The position numbers and the translations under genes were made by a program. Shown here piece by piece: positions 10,770 to 22,356 of a stretch of 64,000 bases of DNA. Position 1 is the stretch's first letter, and the number at the start of each line of letters is the position of its first letter. The stretch comes from Lactuca virosa. Its lineage: Eukaryota; Streptophyta; Magnoliopsida; Asterales; Asteraceae. The notes under the pieces are model-generated. The model was not told the DNA's origin, searched no databases, and saw only the letters and a list, made by a program, of their open reading frames with translations. The stretch lies in the NCBI GenBank assembly GCA_928212115.1, contig CAKMRJ010005745.1, positions 216,786,001 to 216,850,000 on the forward strand, written 5' to 3'.

Positions 10770-11545
10770 CTACAACAGAAGGAAATAAATAAATAAAAAG
10801 ATAGATTTTATAAGATATAAACAAAATGACAAAAAATAATGAATGTAATGATTGGGCTTAGTAACATCTGTGAAAAAGGAACATAAAAAGAAGAGACACC
10901 TACAAAAAAAACAAACGTATACATGTACTTAACAAATTTCAAATAATGTTCAAGTTGGGGTTGATGATTTAGTTCCACGACAGAGTTCCAATTCAGATTA
11001 AAATCTCAGGAACCCAAGTGATATTAATCGAAACAAAACAGAGAATTGCAAAAGTACAAAAATTCCATGACAAAATCCCTTATAAACTCCAAAACAACTG
11101 AATCAGTGGTGGGACATAACTGGTAGCATCCTACCAAGGTCTTATACATGTCATATGTTCACAAGTACAAAAAAAAATGTTAAGGGCGATGTCACAAACT
11201 CCACCACTCAAGTTCTTAATGTCCATGAATCATAAGTCAATCCGTAAGGCAATATCCAAAATCAAACTTAACCTTAAATATCATATTTGTCTAAGCAGCT
11301 TCAAAACAACTAAAACCGATGGTGGAAGGTAATTGTTGTCTCATAACCACATAACCCACAAGCCAGAGCGAAAACAATGTCCAAAATCCAAGGAAACCGC
11401 ATATTATATATAATGTCTTATTACCCAAAAGAGTAGATTAGTCCAAATAATCTCCAAACAACTAAAACCTGTATGGGAGACGATGGAATCTTACATGGGT
11501 AAACAGCAGTCTAGATCTATCTTACATGGAACAACAAACATAACC

Positions 11546-12028
11546 CTAGGTTATCAAAGATAGAATAATGATGCGACAGTTGCCACCAAAATGCACAAAG
11601 AACCAATCCTTCCAGAGTGAGCAACAATGGCAGAAACTGAAACCGGACCAAGACGTGTGCAGGCAGAAATGAAATGTTGGGCTGCTAAGACCCAAACCAT
11701 AAAAGAGTAGACTGGTAACAGCGACATTCAGGATCGAGGTGGGTTTGAAAGGAAATGCGGACCCCTGAGACTTAATTTCAGTGAAAGCAGCTAAACCGAT
11801 GATAATAAACTTAAGTGGGGATGGGAGCATGATTTCCCCCAATATTCGCGGGTAATACTCCATCCAGAGGCGACCAAAAAGTTGCAATGAACTAACGACG
11901 TAGCTAAAGCATTTCAACAAAAATGTTATGGCGTAACTGACTGTTTCATGGTAGACTTCTGCGGGTGATTCTATCTTCACGACCACGATTTCTTCTTTGT
12001 TGACTGGATTATTAGTGGCGGAAGGCAT
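11546..12028 (-). pseudogene. Small hydrophobic protein family, copy 3 (frameshifted)
   Basis: Starts MPSATNNPVNKEEIVVVKIESP and follows the family through the first hydrophobic segment, GRLWMEYYPRILGEIMLP and KSQGSAFPFK. Small deletions then change KTHPRSMNVA into PTSILNVA, and an extra base after YGL shifts the frame, so the expected ASAAQHFISTCTRLGPASVYAI becomes unrelated residues. The DNA still aligns to copy 2 in the shifted frame. The TATA block seen before copies 1 and 2 is not present upstream. A pseudogene with high likelihood. Confidence 0.75.
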
Positions 12029-12281
12029 GTCTCTTTGTGGAGGCTGAAATCGATGCAGATCCAGTTTCTGAACTCACTAAAGCAATGAACACACTGAACT
12101 CACGATTGAAAATTAGAGCTTAAAACAGTCTCTAAAATTAATAGAGATAAAAATAAAGTAGGTTTGAAGACGGGAAATAGAGCAGCATCACAATATATAG
12201 TCTGCTAATCACAAAAATCTACCGACGATATACAATGCAAAGTACACGTGGTTGAATCCTGAAAGGAACATCCCTACAACT

Positions 12282-12487
12282 TTTACATTGTCACTATCAC
12301 CAGCAATTCAGCAAATTGATATTCCTGCAGCAAATTGGCATTCCTGCAGCATTTACATTGTCACTATCACCAACAATTCAAGAAATTAATATTTCTGTGA
12401 CTTTTACATTGTCACTGTCAACCAGCAATTCAACAAATTGATATTTCTGTGACTTTTACATTGTCACTATCAGCAGCAATTTAGCAA
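12282..12487. repeat. Minisatellite, about 4 units of 50-60 bp
   Basis: The unit TTTACATTGTCACTATCACC followed by AGCAATTCAGCAAATTGATATT is repeated about four times with variation. No coding frame. Confidence 0.8.
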
Positions 12488-12535
12488 AAGGCTAATGCTA
12501 TAAGCACCCTTCTTTTCCAATTCAACCTCCCACTT

Positions 12536-12613
12536 TTTTTGTCTTTTATTGTTTTTTTTGGTTTTTTTTAATTTTGTTTTTTTGTTGTTTTAATTCTTTT
12601 TTATTTTTTATTT

Positions 12614-12671
<58 letters not shown>

Positions 12672-12882
12672 AATTTCGATAACCGTATAAAATTCGAACA
12701 ACCTTTTAAAATTCGGATCAAATTTTAAAATTCAGACGACATTATAAATTCGGACGATATAATAAAATTTCAAACGATTATATAAAACGGAACAAAAACA
12801 AAGTTTGTCTTTATTTATCCGAATTTTATATGGCTATCGAAATTTATAATAATAATAATAACCATAATAATAATAATAATAA
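12536..12882. repeat. T-rich tract and (AAT)n/(TTA)n microsatellites
   Basis: A T/G-rich run (12536-12610) leads into AAT repeats that switch to TTA (12612-12671), which allows a hairpin; a second AAT tract is at 12846-12882. Between them TTCGGA/AAATTCG phrases repeat. Confidence 0.85.
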
Positions 12883-13175
12883 CTAGAAGGGTCCCCCGTG
12901 TTGCGGGGGTTGGAAGGTGTTTGGTAGCCAAAGTAAAGTATGTTGCTATTCTCTACAATTTGACCATTTACAAATGCATAAGTCAAATATGTTGAACAAA
13001 ATGAATGTACATTGCTATTTCTTAATTGCATTACTATAACTGAAAAACAAATCAATGAAGGTACATTGGTACTTCTTGTATTTAATCCAAGAATAAATAA
13101 AAATTTACCATCCACTCAATAAATTTACAGTTTACACTTACCACACTGTATATTTCCAAATTCCAAGCAAAACAA

Positions 13176-13183
13176 AACTCTCT

Positions 13184-13219
<36 letters not shown>
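13176..13219. repeat. (CT)n microsatellite
   Basis: A run of CT dinucleotides with one TTC interruption. Confidence 0.95.
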
Positions 13220-13220
<1 letters not shown>

Positions 13221-13309
13221 TGGTCATCCAATCTCTGCAAAGTCTAGGGTTTGTGTTCATCTTCGATTCCATCTCATCCAACTACATACTTTATTCATCC
13301 ATGAAACCA

Positions 13310-13870
13310 CCAAAGCTGAAAGTACATTGCTATTTAGTAGATATACCAACTAAATATGAAAAAATGCAAGAAATAGCAATGTGGTTTGATTTTTGGTAAA
13401 AACAAATCAAATAAATTGCTGAAAACAAAAACCAAAATGTGTAAACTCAAAGTACATTGTTATTTAGGGTTTCTTTTTCTGGTAAAAAAATCAAAAAAAA
13501 AAAATTTTTAAAAAAAAGAGGAAAAAGCTTTAAAGTTGAAAGTGCAGTGCTATTTACTGGATTTATAACCAAAATATAGAAAATGATTCAAATGGCAATG
13601 TATTTTGGTTTTTTGGTAATGAAATTAGAAGAAGAAAATTGCAAAAAAAAAAAAAAAAAGGAAAAAATAGGTATAAATGCAAACTGCATTGCTATTTAGT
13701 GCATTTACCCTAAAAATGAAAACTACACCTAATGGCCATGTAGTTGGGTTTTTGGAAAACACTCAATCAAAAGAAATAATATACGAAAAGCATGGAAAGA
13801 AACGTTAAATTCAAAGTACACTATCATTCATACACTTACCATCTAAATATGGAAAATGCACCAACATGGC
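13310..13870. repeat. Degenerate tandem repeat, period about 115-135 bp
   Basis: Five blocks begin near 13318, 13448, 13538, 13680 and 13813 with variants of AAAGTACATTGCTATTTAG. Most continue with an AAATATGAAAA-type and then GGCAATGTNTTTGG-type phrase. This looks like a decayed satellite-like array of about four to five units. No protein-coding signal. Confidence 0.65.
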
Positions 13871-15470
13871 AAAGAAAACAATAAATCGAGATATTTGAGC
13901 CCAACTTTAGCTCATAGAAATATTAAAAAAAAAAAGAAAAAACACTGATTATGATACTCTAATGAAGACAAAAATCATTATTTATATTTTTCTTCCCAAA
14001 AATAAAGAAAATGATACTTACAGGTACATCTTAAGACTTGTAGTGTGTGTCAATTTCTAAAATAGTGGACCGGGAGTCTGCCAAAAAATTTAAAAAAAAA
14101 AACATGTTTAAAATGGGATTTATGTCATAATTGGCAACCAAAAGAAAAGTATTTAGTTTAAAATGAACATATTAGGAAATCATAATATTGGAAAGGAAAA
14201 TGATAATAATCATGAAGAAAAATAGAATATAACCTCAAGAATTAATTAAATCTTCTTTATACTGGTCGAATTATTTTGTGGTGATTGCATGCCAACTGTA
14301 CCAGCATAAAATTGCATCAACAACATAAAACGCAACATGTATGAGATCATATATTCCTGAAATAATCATAGAAATGCAGTAAGAACAAGATGCTCTGTTG
14401 CGGCCCTTGGTCAGATGAAGAAGAGGTACACCAGCCTTACAATTCTTAGCTTCTTCTCAGTTGCCCATACTCGAACACCCAGCTAACTCATTATGGCCAA
14501 CCCTCCTTCCCTTGCAACTGCTTCAAAATCTAACATGATTGCCACAGGAGCAGTTGTTGACACCAGAATATTAGACAATTAGATTTCTCATCCAACACGC
14601 TAGAGCACAAATGGCTTGTGTAAAAAAACAAACCTTTAAGGATAAGATACAAACTTGTTAAATTTCAGAAAACTGACACAAATACTTGGGAAAAAATAGC
14701 ATACATCTATAAAAACTTTCTTGCTTCTTGCTTTCAAAAGACTGTTTGAGGGAGGTGGGGGGTCAATTTCAAAGAGGAACAAATTAACAAAAAAAAATAA
14801 TAAATAAATAAATAAAAGATTTTGGTCCTATATTTTCCTGTCAAATGGACCATTTCCCTTAACTACACAGACCTGCAAGCCTTCAATGAAGTCAAAATAC
14901 CATGAATCTTATGTTATCTGTTACCATTGGAACAGATGTGTGAAAATGTTTTAATGATGATATAAAACATTTAATAAATTCCTAGTACCAATCATATAAG
15001 TTGAAAATAAGTCTTATACCCCTTACAAGTATATGGGGAAGCTTAATATCAGGTTAGGGTAATAGCATTTTTTGTGACCTGCTCAAAATCAACTTTTTTT
15101 GTTTATGTTAATGACAATCTTCGCCCATATATTATCGAATACCTGCAGAGAAATGGTAGACGGTCCCTATATTATTAGTTATAACTATAAATGTCCAGAA
15201 AATGCAACTCACAGAAAATGATTTTAGATTAAGAAAGAAGCAATATGTTACCTGAAAAGTATGAAAAGTAGAAAAGATGTAAAGCTTCTGCAGTGTGCTT
15301 CACTGTTATATGTTTTTAAACTTGAAACCTAACTAAATTGTTAAAAAATAGCAACATGAATAAACGGAATAAAAATTCAAATTTTATAATAAAAGGAAAA
15401 AAAGGGGGTAACATTTACCTTCATGCATCGACAATCACCAACCAAAACCCTTCAAATTGGGTGATGGAGA
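13871..15470. other. AT-rich DNA without a supportable gene
   Basis: Frequent stops in all frames. A more GC-balanced patch at 14395-14560 could be an untranslated exon, but nothing confirms it. Confidence 0.4.
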
Positions 15471-15472
15471 AA

Positions 15473-15712
15473 TCATCGTTCATTTGGGGAAATCATCAAC
15501 AAAGGCCCTGTCACAATTAGAAAAATTAACTTCAGTAAATGGATGTCGATGTACGAAAGAAGAGCAAAACGATTGCAGTAGAAATTCCATGAAATCTTAG
15601 ATCGAGGAGCGATGTTATTTTGATGATACCTTGCGGAAGAACTGGCGGGTGAAGGTTGAACAAAAGAGAACTCGGAGTCTTTCAGATTCTGGATAATTGT
15701 CCGATCCTCCAT
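15473..15712 (-). other. Possible short first exons of an unidentified minus-strand gene
   Basis: From ATG 15712 a frame reads MEDRTIIQNLKDSEFSFVQPSPASSSA and reaches a good donor (GCAAG followed by GTATCA, near 15630). Lower down, an acceptor-like TTGTGACAG near 15510 would continue it as AFVDDFPK and then stop. The first 27 residues have a plausible protein composition, but I recognise no family. A non-coding transcript or chance is equally possible. Confidence 0.25.
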
Positions 15713-15719
15713 CCATTTT

Positions 15720-17020
15720 CAATTCTCGGTGTACACTGGTGACAGTGGTTGCGTCGCAAGAGTAGATTTTGTGTATGCCTTTGTTTTAATTGAGCAGCTT
15801 TATCAAAAGCACAATCCTTTGATAAGAAAGATATTAGATAAAACATATGAAAACAGATTGCCATTTCAAACATCCACTTAGTCATGGAGCCTCTTCATGT
15901 GCTTCTTCAAATCGGAGACAAAGCTACTCTATTAATATTTTATATCAATTTTCAATCTATTTTATTCAGATCGGTTCTTGCATTTTCTTTTTGGGTTATA
16001 AATAACAATGCAAGTTGTCATGAAGCAATAAAAATATGTATGTATGTGTATTATGTTCAATCCATCAATAACAAAGAATTGAATACAAAGCGAATTCAGA
16101 TGCTGTAATGCAAAATTATACGATATCAATTACAACATCATCCATGAATAACTCAAAAGACTTGTCTCGGGACATTATTTACTGATAAACATTGATAAGA
16201 AAAATTTTAAAGAGCACTCATGCTCTGATTCACTCAACTACATAAACAGAAAAAGCAATAACTCAAGAAGAGAGAACTGAATCAGATATGTTATCACATA
16301 TCTAAAATAATATTTTAGTGAATACGAAAAAAAAATTCACTGATAGAATGTAAGCAAACCTGGGCATTTCTCATGAAGCAACTCAAGAGTTGCAGAAACA
16401 GACTCTTTTACATAAAAAAAATACAATTTAAACAGACCTAAATTTCAATTCGAAGTAAAAACTGAGAGTTGGGGTTGGGTTTTACGGATATACCCGGAAT
16501 ACGTGGAAGAAAGGGGATTCTCTGGGTCTTCTTCCGGACAGTCTCTTGGATCCCAAAATCTTTATCCACAATAAGATAAGTTTATCCCAAAATCTTTATC
16601 CCAAAATCTTCATCTTCAAAAGCGACCACCATAAAACACTACATCAAGCAAACAACAACAATAAAAAGTCACGTCAGTGGTGTACAAAGTGCGATGAAGT
16701 AAGTCAAAAACAGAAACCCAGGATAATATGGAACGAAAGCAGAAAAATTTAAAAAAAATCTAACTAAAAACTAATGAAAAAAAATACCTCTTCCTTCACT
16801 GATCTCTGCTAAACACGGTAGATAAAAGTAGTAGATGGCAGAGAGAATTTTTTGAAACCGACAAAAAACATATCAAAGCACAAATTTTAAGCCATATTGA
16901 TTTACATCAAAAAAAAGTGGAAGAAAATGAACCGAAAGAAGGAGGGTTAGGGTTCAATACCCATAGCTGATTGAGCAATTGGAAAAGAATCTGACAACCA
17001 TCCATTGACCAGATTGATAT
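15720..17020. other. Intergenic or intronic DNA, no gene seen
   Basis: I searched here for downstream exons of the RNA-binding protein fragment at 17023-17532 (a second half of the RRM with an FAFVTM-type RNP1) and found none. Short AAAATCTTTATCC repeats occur at 16554-16612. Confidence 0.4.
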
Positions 17021-17022
17021 AC

Positions 17023-17532
17023 CTCAACTTTCTAAATGGCACCATGTTTTTCAAAAACCTTATGGAGTTCATCATCGTTTGTTGTGCGAGGGATGTTACC
17101 GACGTATAGTCGTCTGGCAGCTTCCGACGACGGGTCGACAGTGACCACTGCTACCGGCGTTTCATCGGCATCTGATTTGGGCACCGTCCGAATACAGACA
17201 TCGCCGCTTAAGGCGGTGGAGAATATTCGTGGTGGCGATTTATTTGAAGGCAATTGGAGAGGCAATAACCCGGAGGACTGCTTGTTGAAAGCTAAATCTG
17301 ATTTGGGCACCGTCCAAATACAGACACCGCCGCTTAAGGCGGTGGAGAATAGTCGTGGTGACGATCTATTTGAAGGCAATTGGAGAGGCAGTAAGGTAAA
17401 GAGAGAATGAGGAGGCCGAGGGATGTAGAAAGAGATTTTAGTCGGTGGTGAACGAATGAAACATATGGAATCAAGGAACAGATATGAAGTCGGTGGTGTG
17501 GTGGAGTCAGGGCTTTTGTTGGGAGAGTACAA
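17023..17532 (-). pseudogene. Plastid RNA-binding protein (PSRP2/cp-RNP type) exon 1, broken
   Basis: The C-terminal part of the frame reads ETPVAVVTVDPSSEAARR and then LYVGNIPRTTNDDEL, the RNP2 strand and first helix of an RRM domain. The lead-in resembles plastid-specific ribosomal protein 2 and related chloroplast ribonucleoproteins. The preceding basic, serine/proline-rich region would be the transit peptide. It contains an internal duplication of about 120 bp (17163-17281 and 17289-17395) giving two copies of LPLQLPSN...STALSG...VPKSD. An in-frame TAG interrupts at 17032-17034, just before KVE and a plausible donor (GAG followed by GTATAT). No second RRM half or later exon is visible downstream, so I call an orphaned, broken first exon. 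Confidence 0.5.
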
Positions 17533-17704
17533 TTGATCGACACCGATCCAATCCCTATTGGTTTAGATCGGCGGTGGAAAGAACACGTATCAACCAAAAA
17601 TATACAAAATGCCAAAATGTGACCTCTAAAAGAAAAGAAACAGAATTGTAAGCACACCTATAATCAGAGGACCAGTTTTGACAAACACCTAGAAACTTTA
17701 CTGT

Positions 17705-17708
<4 letters not shown>

Positions 17709-17771
<63 letters not shown>

Positions 17772-17772
17772 T
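17709..17772. repeat. (TA)n tract
   Basis: TA dinucleotides with a central interruption. Confidence 0.95.
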
Positions 17773-18051
17773 AACAAAGTGACCACAAACAAAAATAGAA
17801 GGACCGGAAATGTAATTTAAGGGACCAAAACTGGCCAAAATGTCTCAGGTTAACTGTTCATTTTGTTCACAATTTTAATATATATTAAATAATAATAATA
17901 ATAATAATAAAAGAAAAAACAACAAAAAAACAAAAAGAGAAAAAAACAAAAAAAAAATGATGTCAAATCAAAAGTAAAAGGTTGATTAGATTGATGTTGG
18001 GGGGTAAAATTAGTTAAAGGGGTACTTATAACACAACCCTTTAGTAAATTG

Positions 18052-18078
18052 ATATATATATATATATATATATATATA
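18052..18078. repeat. (TA)n tract
   Basis: Short TA run at the left edge of the fold-back element. Confidence 0.9.
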
Positions 18079-18079
18079 G

Positions 18080-18445
18080 GATATAGATCCGGTAAGAAGG
18101 AAATTTTTGGTAGGAAGGTAAGAAGTTTTTTTTCTATATATTTTTTGACGAAACAAAATAAATGAATCACTAGATGATCATTTGTAAGATGATTACAAGA
18201 AAAAATTCTCAAAAAACATCTTTTATGATTCATTTTTAAGTAATTAAAAAAAAAATTCACTTTTATGACAATTTTAGTGAATAACAACAAAATCATTGTA
18301 TAAATGAATCATCGATATGTTTTTTTGAGAATTTTTTCTTGTGAATCATCTTAAAAATGAATCATCTAATGATTCATTTTGTTTGTTCGCGAAAAAAATA
18401 TGTAGAAAAAAAACTTCTTACCTTCCTACCAAAAATTTCCTTTTT
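18080..18445. mobile_element. Fold-back MITE with arms over 130 bp
   Basis: The left arm from GGTAAGAAGGAAATTTTTGG (18091) is the reverse complement of the right arm ending CCAAAAATTTCCTT (about 18442). Complementarity continues inward through GAAGTTTTTTT, CATATATTTTTT-like, AATGAATCA-CTAGATGATCATTT and CAAGAAAAAATTCTCAAAAAACAT. The whole element is therefore nearly one hairpin with a short AT-rich loop near 18250-18290. It is non-coding and flanked by TA tracts on both sides. Confidence 0.8.
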
Positions 18446-18458
18446 ATTTAATCTTGAC

Positions 18459-18460
<2 letters not shown>

Positions 18461-18533
<73 letters not shown>

Positions 18534-18538
18534 ATATG
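18461..18538. repeat. (TA)n tract
   Basis: About 78 bp of TA repeats with two TAT slips; the open frames of alternating Tyr-Ile here are artefacts of the repeat. Confidence 0.95.
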
Positions 18539-18879
18539 CACCTGGTACAATCCCCTCCATCTTTTGTACTTCCGGCATTTCCAATTGCATTATTTTCCTT
18601 TTCCCAAGATCCTTGTTAGAAATATGTGTTGTATAGATCGATGATGCAATTTATATGAAAATTATATTTATTTGGTTTATTGTTGATATTCACTCTTGTC
18701 TAAATAATTGCAAATATTACAACTTATCATTTTTACTTTTACCATTCAACCATGTATAACTATTATAACACTTCCTAATTCTCATTTTACCATATAACAA
18801 GATATCAACAAAATGCTTGACATTTTGTAAATTTGTCACATTTGACCAAAATACGTTTTTTACACTGAATTTCGTATAT

Positions 18880-19134
18880 GCTTGGGTAAATTACACGAAT
18901 GGTCCATGTGGTTAGGGTAATCTGCGTGTTTGGTCCCTAACAATTTTTTTTAACTCTAACCGTCCCTATTTTATATTTTTGTTACACGTTTGGTCCCTAT
19001 CCAACCTAAAAAGACTAGTTTTTCCCTAATAAGGATTTTTTAGTTTTTTCATTTATTAAAAAAATAATAATTAAATTTATGGCCCCACCCTATTTACAAC
19101 TTCACCTCGTTCCTATACACACCCCCCCCCCCTT
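18880..19134. repeat. Dispersed TTACACGAATGGTCC-type repeat
   Basis: Phrases such as AAATTACACGAATGGTCCA, GTTTGGTCCCTA and a terminal poly-C run belong to a dispersed repeat whose relatives appear at 50350-50570 and 52160-52380 in the large inverted repeat and, weakly, near 2420 and 56050. No termini defined. Confidence 0.4.
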
Positions 19135-19984
19135 GTGAAAACTAGGTCTGACAATCGTGTCGTGTTCGGGTTGGCGGGTCGTGGGTTGACGGGTCAAAAT
19201 ATATCAACCCGAACACGACCCATTTAACTATACAGGTCACGGGTTCGCGGGTTTGGAACATAAACCCATATATGACCCGTCAACCCACTTATTTATACGG
19301 GTTCACAGGTTGGCGAGTTCGTGGGTTAGATTTGGGTTCGTGGGTTAGCGGGTCAGATTTGGGTTCGTGTGTTCGTGAGTCAAATTCAAAAAAAAAATTG
19401 ATAATTAAACATGAATAAATTCTTGATGCAAACATATCCGAATTTTAGAAACTTAAGTCTTAAACATCCAAATGAAAATTAAAAACATTCATGGAAACAT
19501 GTTCAAACTAAAACTTAATACAAACATAGATAAATTCAATCGCAGGTGTCGACATCGTTCAATAATGATTCAATCGTTCATGCTGCCGTTCTTTGTGAGT
19601 TCGTTCAGTCGTTCATCACAGAGGGAAGACTGGTAGAGGACTTATTCGATTTTGTTTGTGAGATACTGAGATTATTTAGGGAAAACCCGAAACGTGTTGC
19701 AATGCAAATCAACAAATGGTTACCCACGGGTCAAATGGTCAATGGTATCGAGTATCGTATCCTAGTATAAAGTATAAAACTATATAGTGTATAATATTTA
19801 ATACATTTAAAAATTATATAATTTTTTTTATCAAAATTTTAAACAGGTTGGTAGGTCAACCCATATATTTTTTGAGAACACATATATGACCTGTTAAATA
19901 AACGGGTTGACGGGTTTGTTGAAAAACTCAACCCAAACCCGTTTATTTCGTGTCGTGTCGAGAATTGTCAGGCCTAGTGAAAAC
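19135..19984. mobile_element. hAT-type element with 8-bp target duplication
   Basis: The element proper is 19143-19976 (834 bp). Its ends are TAGGTCTGACAAT and, reversed, TAGGCCTGACAAT, followed by similar CGTGTCGTG/CGACACGAC sequence. Both sides carry the same 8-bp GTGAAAAC (19135-19142 and 19977-19984), the hallmark of hAT transposition. Subterminal GGGTTGGCGGG/CCCGTCAACCC phrases repeat at both ends, as expected for transposase binding clusters. The interior has no recognisable transposase. It carries an open frame of 74 codons (19546-19770) of unknown origin, so this is a non-autonomous derivative. Confidence 0.85.
19546..19770 (+). other. Unidentified open frame inside the hAT-type element
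   Basis: A 74-residue frame with balanced composition (contains LCEFVQSFITEGRLVEDLF). It matches nothing I know, is more GC-balanced than the element around it and does not resemble hAT transposase. It could be captured host sequence or chance. Confidence 0.2.
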
Positions 19985-20255
19985 CCCAACCCTACGTCCC
20001 ATGAGATCTTCCTCGTCTTTTTTCTTCTCCGCCGGCAACTCTTCACCACCATAATACTCCCTTCATCTGTAAACTGATCCCCACCCAATCTCTTTCCTAC
20101 TCTAACATCGACATCCTCATATGACATCCTTCTTTCCTCGTCAACCCTCCGCCTCTGACGATTCACGGTATGTAGAGCCAAAGAAAACATAGATGATTGT
20201 TCCAGTGGAACAACCACTGTTGTCTCTCCAAAATCAAATCATTAAAGGATTCGAA

Positions 20256-20882
20256 TTATGTGTTGTTTGTTTTTTTGAAGCAAAAATTCATGAAGTCTGC
20301 GGACCACCTCTGCAACCCTCTGCAGTAGAAGAGGTAGATCAAACGGCTGCCGACTGTAATAAGAAGCGTGTTTATTTTTTTTTAACATCTACATGCTGCT
20401 GCAGATATTAAAAAAATAAAATAAACTGATTTTATAAACCAAAAATAGTTTTTTAATACCAAAATTTAATAATGTATGACATTTCAACAATAATTTATGA
20501 TATTTCAGCAAAAAATAATGATATTTCAACAAAAAAATAGAGATATTTTAGCAAAATATAATGATATTTCATTAACAAATTATCATTATTCAATATAAAA
20601 AAAACAAAAAAAAATCAACAAGAATAAACAAAAGAAAAACGAAAAAAATGTAAAATAAGATTTCAACAACATATAATCAAGATTTCAGCAAGAAAAAAGA
20701 AGAAGAAGAGGTTGGAAGAAACAATACAAGTGTTGCGCCAAACAGAACATGTGCAGAGGTTTTTAACTCTAAAGACTTCTAAAAAACAAATAGTTGTGAG
20801 ATTAAAAGTGTTGCGCGTGTGCTGCGCCGCACAACAATAAGAGGTCTGAAGAGGTTTTTTACAAAAAACAAACAACACCTTA
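20256..20882. mobile_element. MITE with TAAGGTG(C/T)TGTTTG-type ends, copy 2
   Basis: The left end TTATGTGTTGTTTGTTTTTT and the right end, reversed, TAAGGTGTTGTTTGTTTTTT are inverted copies, and the subterminal modules match 4588-4927. The extra 290 bp in the middle includes a short tandem repeat (20460-20580, unit ATGATATTTCANCAAAAAAT of about 22 bp). Confidence 0.65.
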
Positions 20883-21440
20883 CTAGTTTCAAGTGAGTAA
20901 ACGTTTTAACCCATAACCACTTATTAGATCATTAAAAGATTTAATTTACAGACCTGCAAATTAAAAACCACTTTAATGGAGATTTATAGCATCATTCAAG
21001 TAAATACAGATAAACAAAGATTTAAAGGACTCAATTTGCTAATCTGAATACTCAATTTATGCACACAGATAAGTTACAGGTGTACGTATGTCGGCAATTT
21101 TGGCATCAGTAAACATCTCTTTTAAGAAATTCATCAAACACCTCTTGTGTAACTCAAGTGGGCTCCATTTTTTCAGCACCAATCACAAAGTTATATCCAC
21201 ATTATAGTATCATGTATAGTCAATACAACATCACACGTCGTATACAGTTAATACAAACACAACTCACACAAGAGAACTGGGAAACTAGAGAGAACCAATA
21301 ACAACAGAAAGAGAATCACGTAGATGGGTAGAAGAAAGAATTGGAATTTGTTTTTTTATTCATATGATGCTACCTAGAAGGAAGTTTCATAGATGACACC
21401 CTCATTCCCGATTATAAATGTAGCTCTGTGGACTGTATTG
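20883..21440. other. Low-complexity host DNA left of the retrotransposon nest
   Basis: No coding frame or repeat I can support. It ends where gypsy A begins. Confidence 0.5.
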
Positions 21441-22356
21441 TGTAACACCCGTTTATTAAATAAATAAATAAACAAATTATTGAATGAATAGTAGCCCTAA
21501 AATCAATAATTATATAGCAGGGTGTTGGTCTCGAGAAGCTAATTGTCACAATTTTAGAAGCTGGGGGTTAAAAGTGTAAGTTCCGGATTGGTTTTGTAAA
21601 TATTTATGAAGGCATGGACTACTTGGTAAATTATTGGGACTTAATTTGAAAGGATTTATGGAAGCAGGGGCTAAAGAGTAAATTATGGACCAAATTTGAA
21701 AAGGATTTGTAGAGGGAGGGGTTGTTTTGTAAAATTCAGACTTAATTTGTAAAGGGTTTTAGGAGGCAGGGTTTAAATGGTAAATATTGGAGCTATTTTG
21801 AAAATATTCTTATGGGGAGGGTTGGAAGTGTAAAAATGAAACAAGACTTGAAAGTTACGGGCATAACCCGCCACCCTCTCATGCAGCCTCCATATAAATA
21901 TGTCCTAACCCTAACCCTAACCCTAGGAAAGAATGCATCCGCCACCACCACCCTTATGCCTCGCACCACCGGCGCCGCCACCCATTCCAATCAGCCAACG
22001 GCCGCCAAGCAAGCACCAAACCTCCACCATTTTTCTTATTCTCCTTCTTCAACCGCCGCCACCTTTATTCTGCAGTAACATTGTTCGATGTCGTTGTAGT
22101 GCTACTGCTCCGCCGCTGCCTGTTTTCGTTGAAGACAAGTGGCCGCCGGTATCACGCAAGGGCGGTCGATCATTGTCGCTGTTTTTTTGTCGGCGAAACC
22201 ACAAGCTACGAATCCGATACCCAGTCGTGGGCAGTGGAGTGTCGTGATATCATGGCACGTTGCTGCTGTTCCAGATGACGGATAACCGCCACCTCCTTGT
22301 CGTATTCTTCCTCTCCTTCTCCTCTTCTGTCCGGTGCTGCGACGCTGTTGGGGTTG
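21441..22356 (+). mobile_element. Gypsy A, first part of its 5' LTR
   Basis: Starts TGTAACACCC, the common TGTTACA/TGTAACA terminus of plant gypsy LTRs. The LTR is interrupted at 22356 by gypsy B and resumes at 43126, ending GGATGTTACA at 45100, directly before a primer binding site. It therefore totals about 2.9 kb. The left part includes repeated phrases about TTTGTAAA/GGCAGGG (21540-21835), a TATA-like CATATAAATATG (21889-21900) and the telomere-like block at 21904. No second LTR of A is in the window, so A is truncated on its right side. The 22352-22356 bases (GGTTG) and those after B (GGTTC) are probably B's target duplication with one mismatch. Confidence 0.75.
21904..21927. repeat. Telomere-like CCCTAA repeat next to a TATA box
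   Basis: Three and a half CCCTAA units directly follow the TATA-like ATATAAATATG of LTR A. Plant telo-boxes often sit just downstream of TATA boxes in promoters, so a promoter role is more likely than a telomere remnant. Confidence 0.7.

Noticed and set aside
12612..12671. Possible CRISPR-like or structured repeat
   Set aside because: It is a simple AAT/TTA microsatellite; there are no spacers, and this is eukaryotic DNA.
18454..18636. Open frames of alternating Tyr-Ile over the TA tract
   Set aside because: They are a direct translation of a TA microsatellite and carry no protein information.
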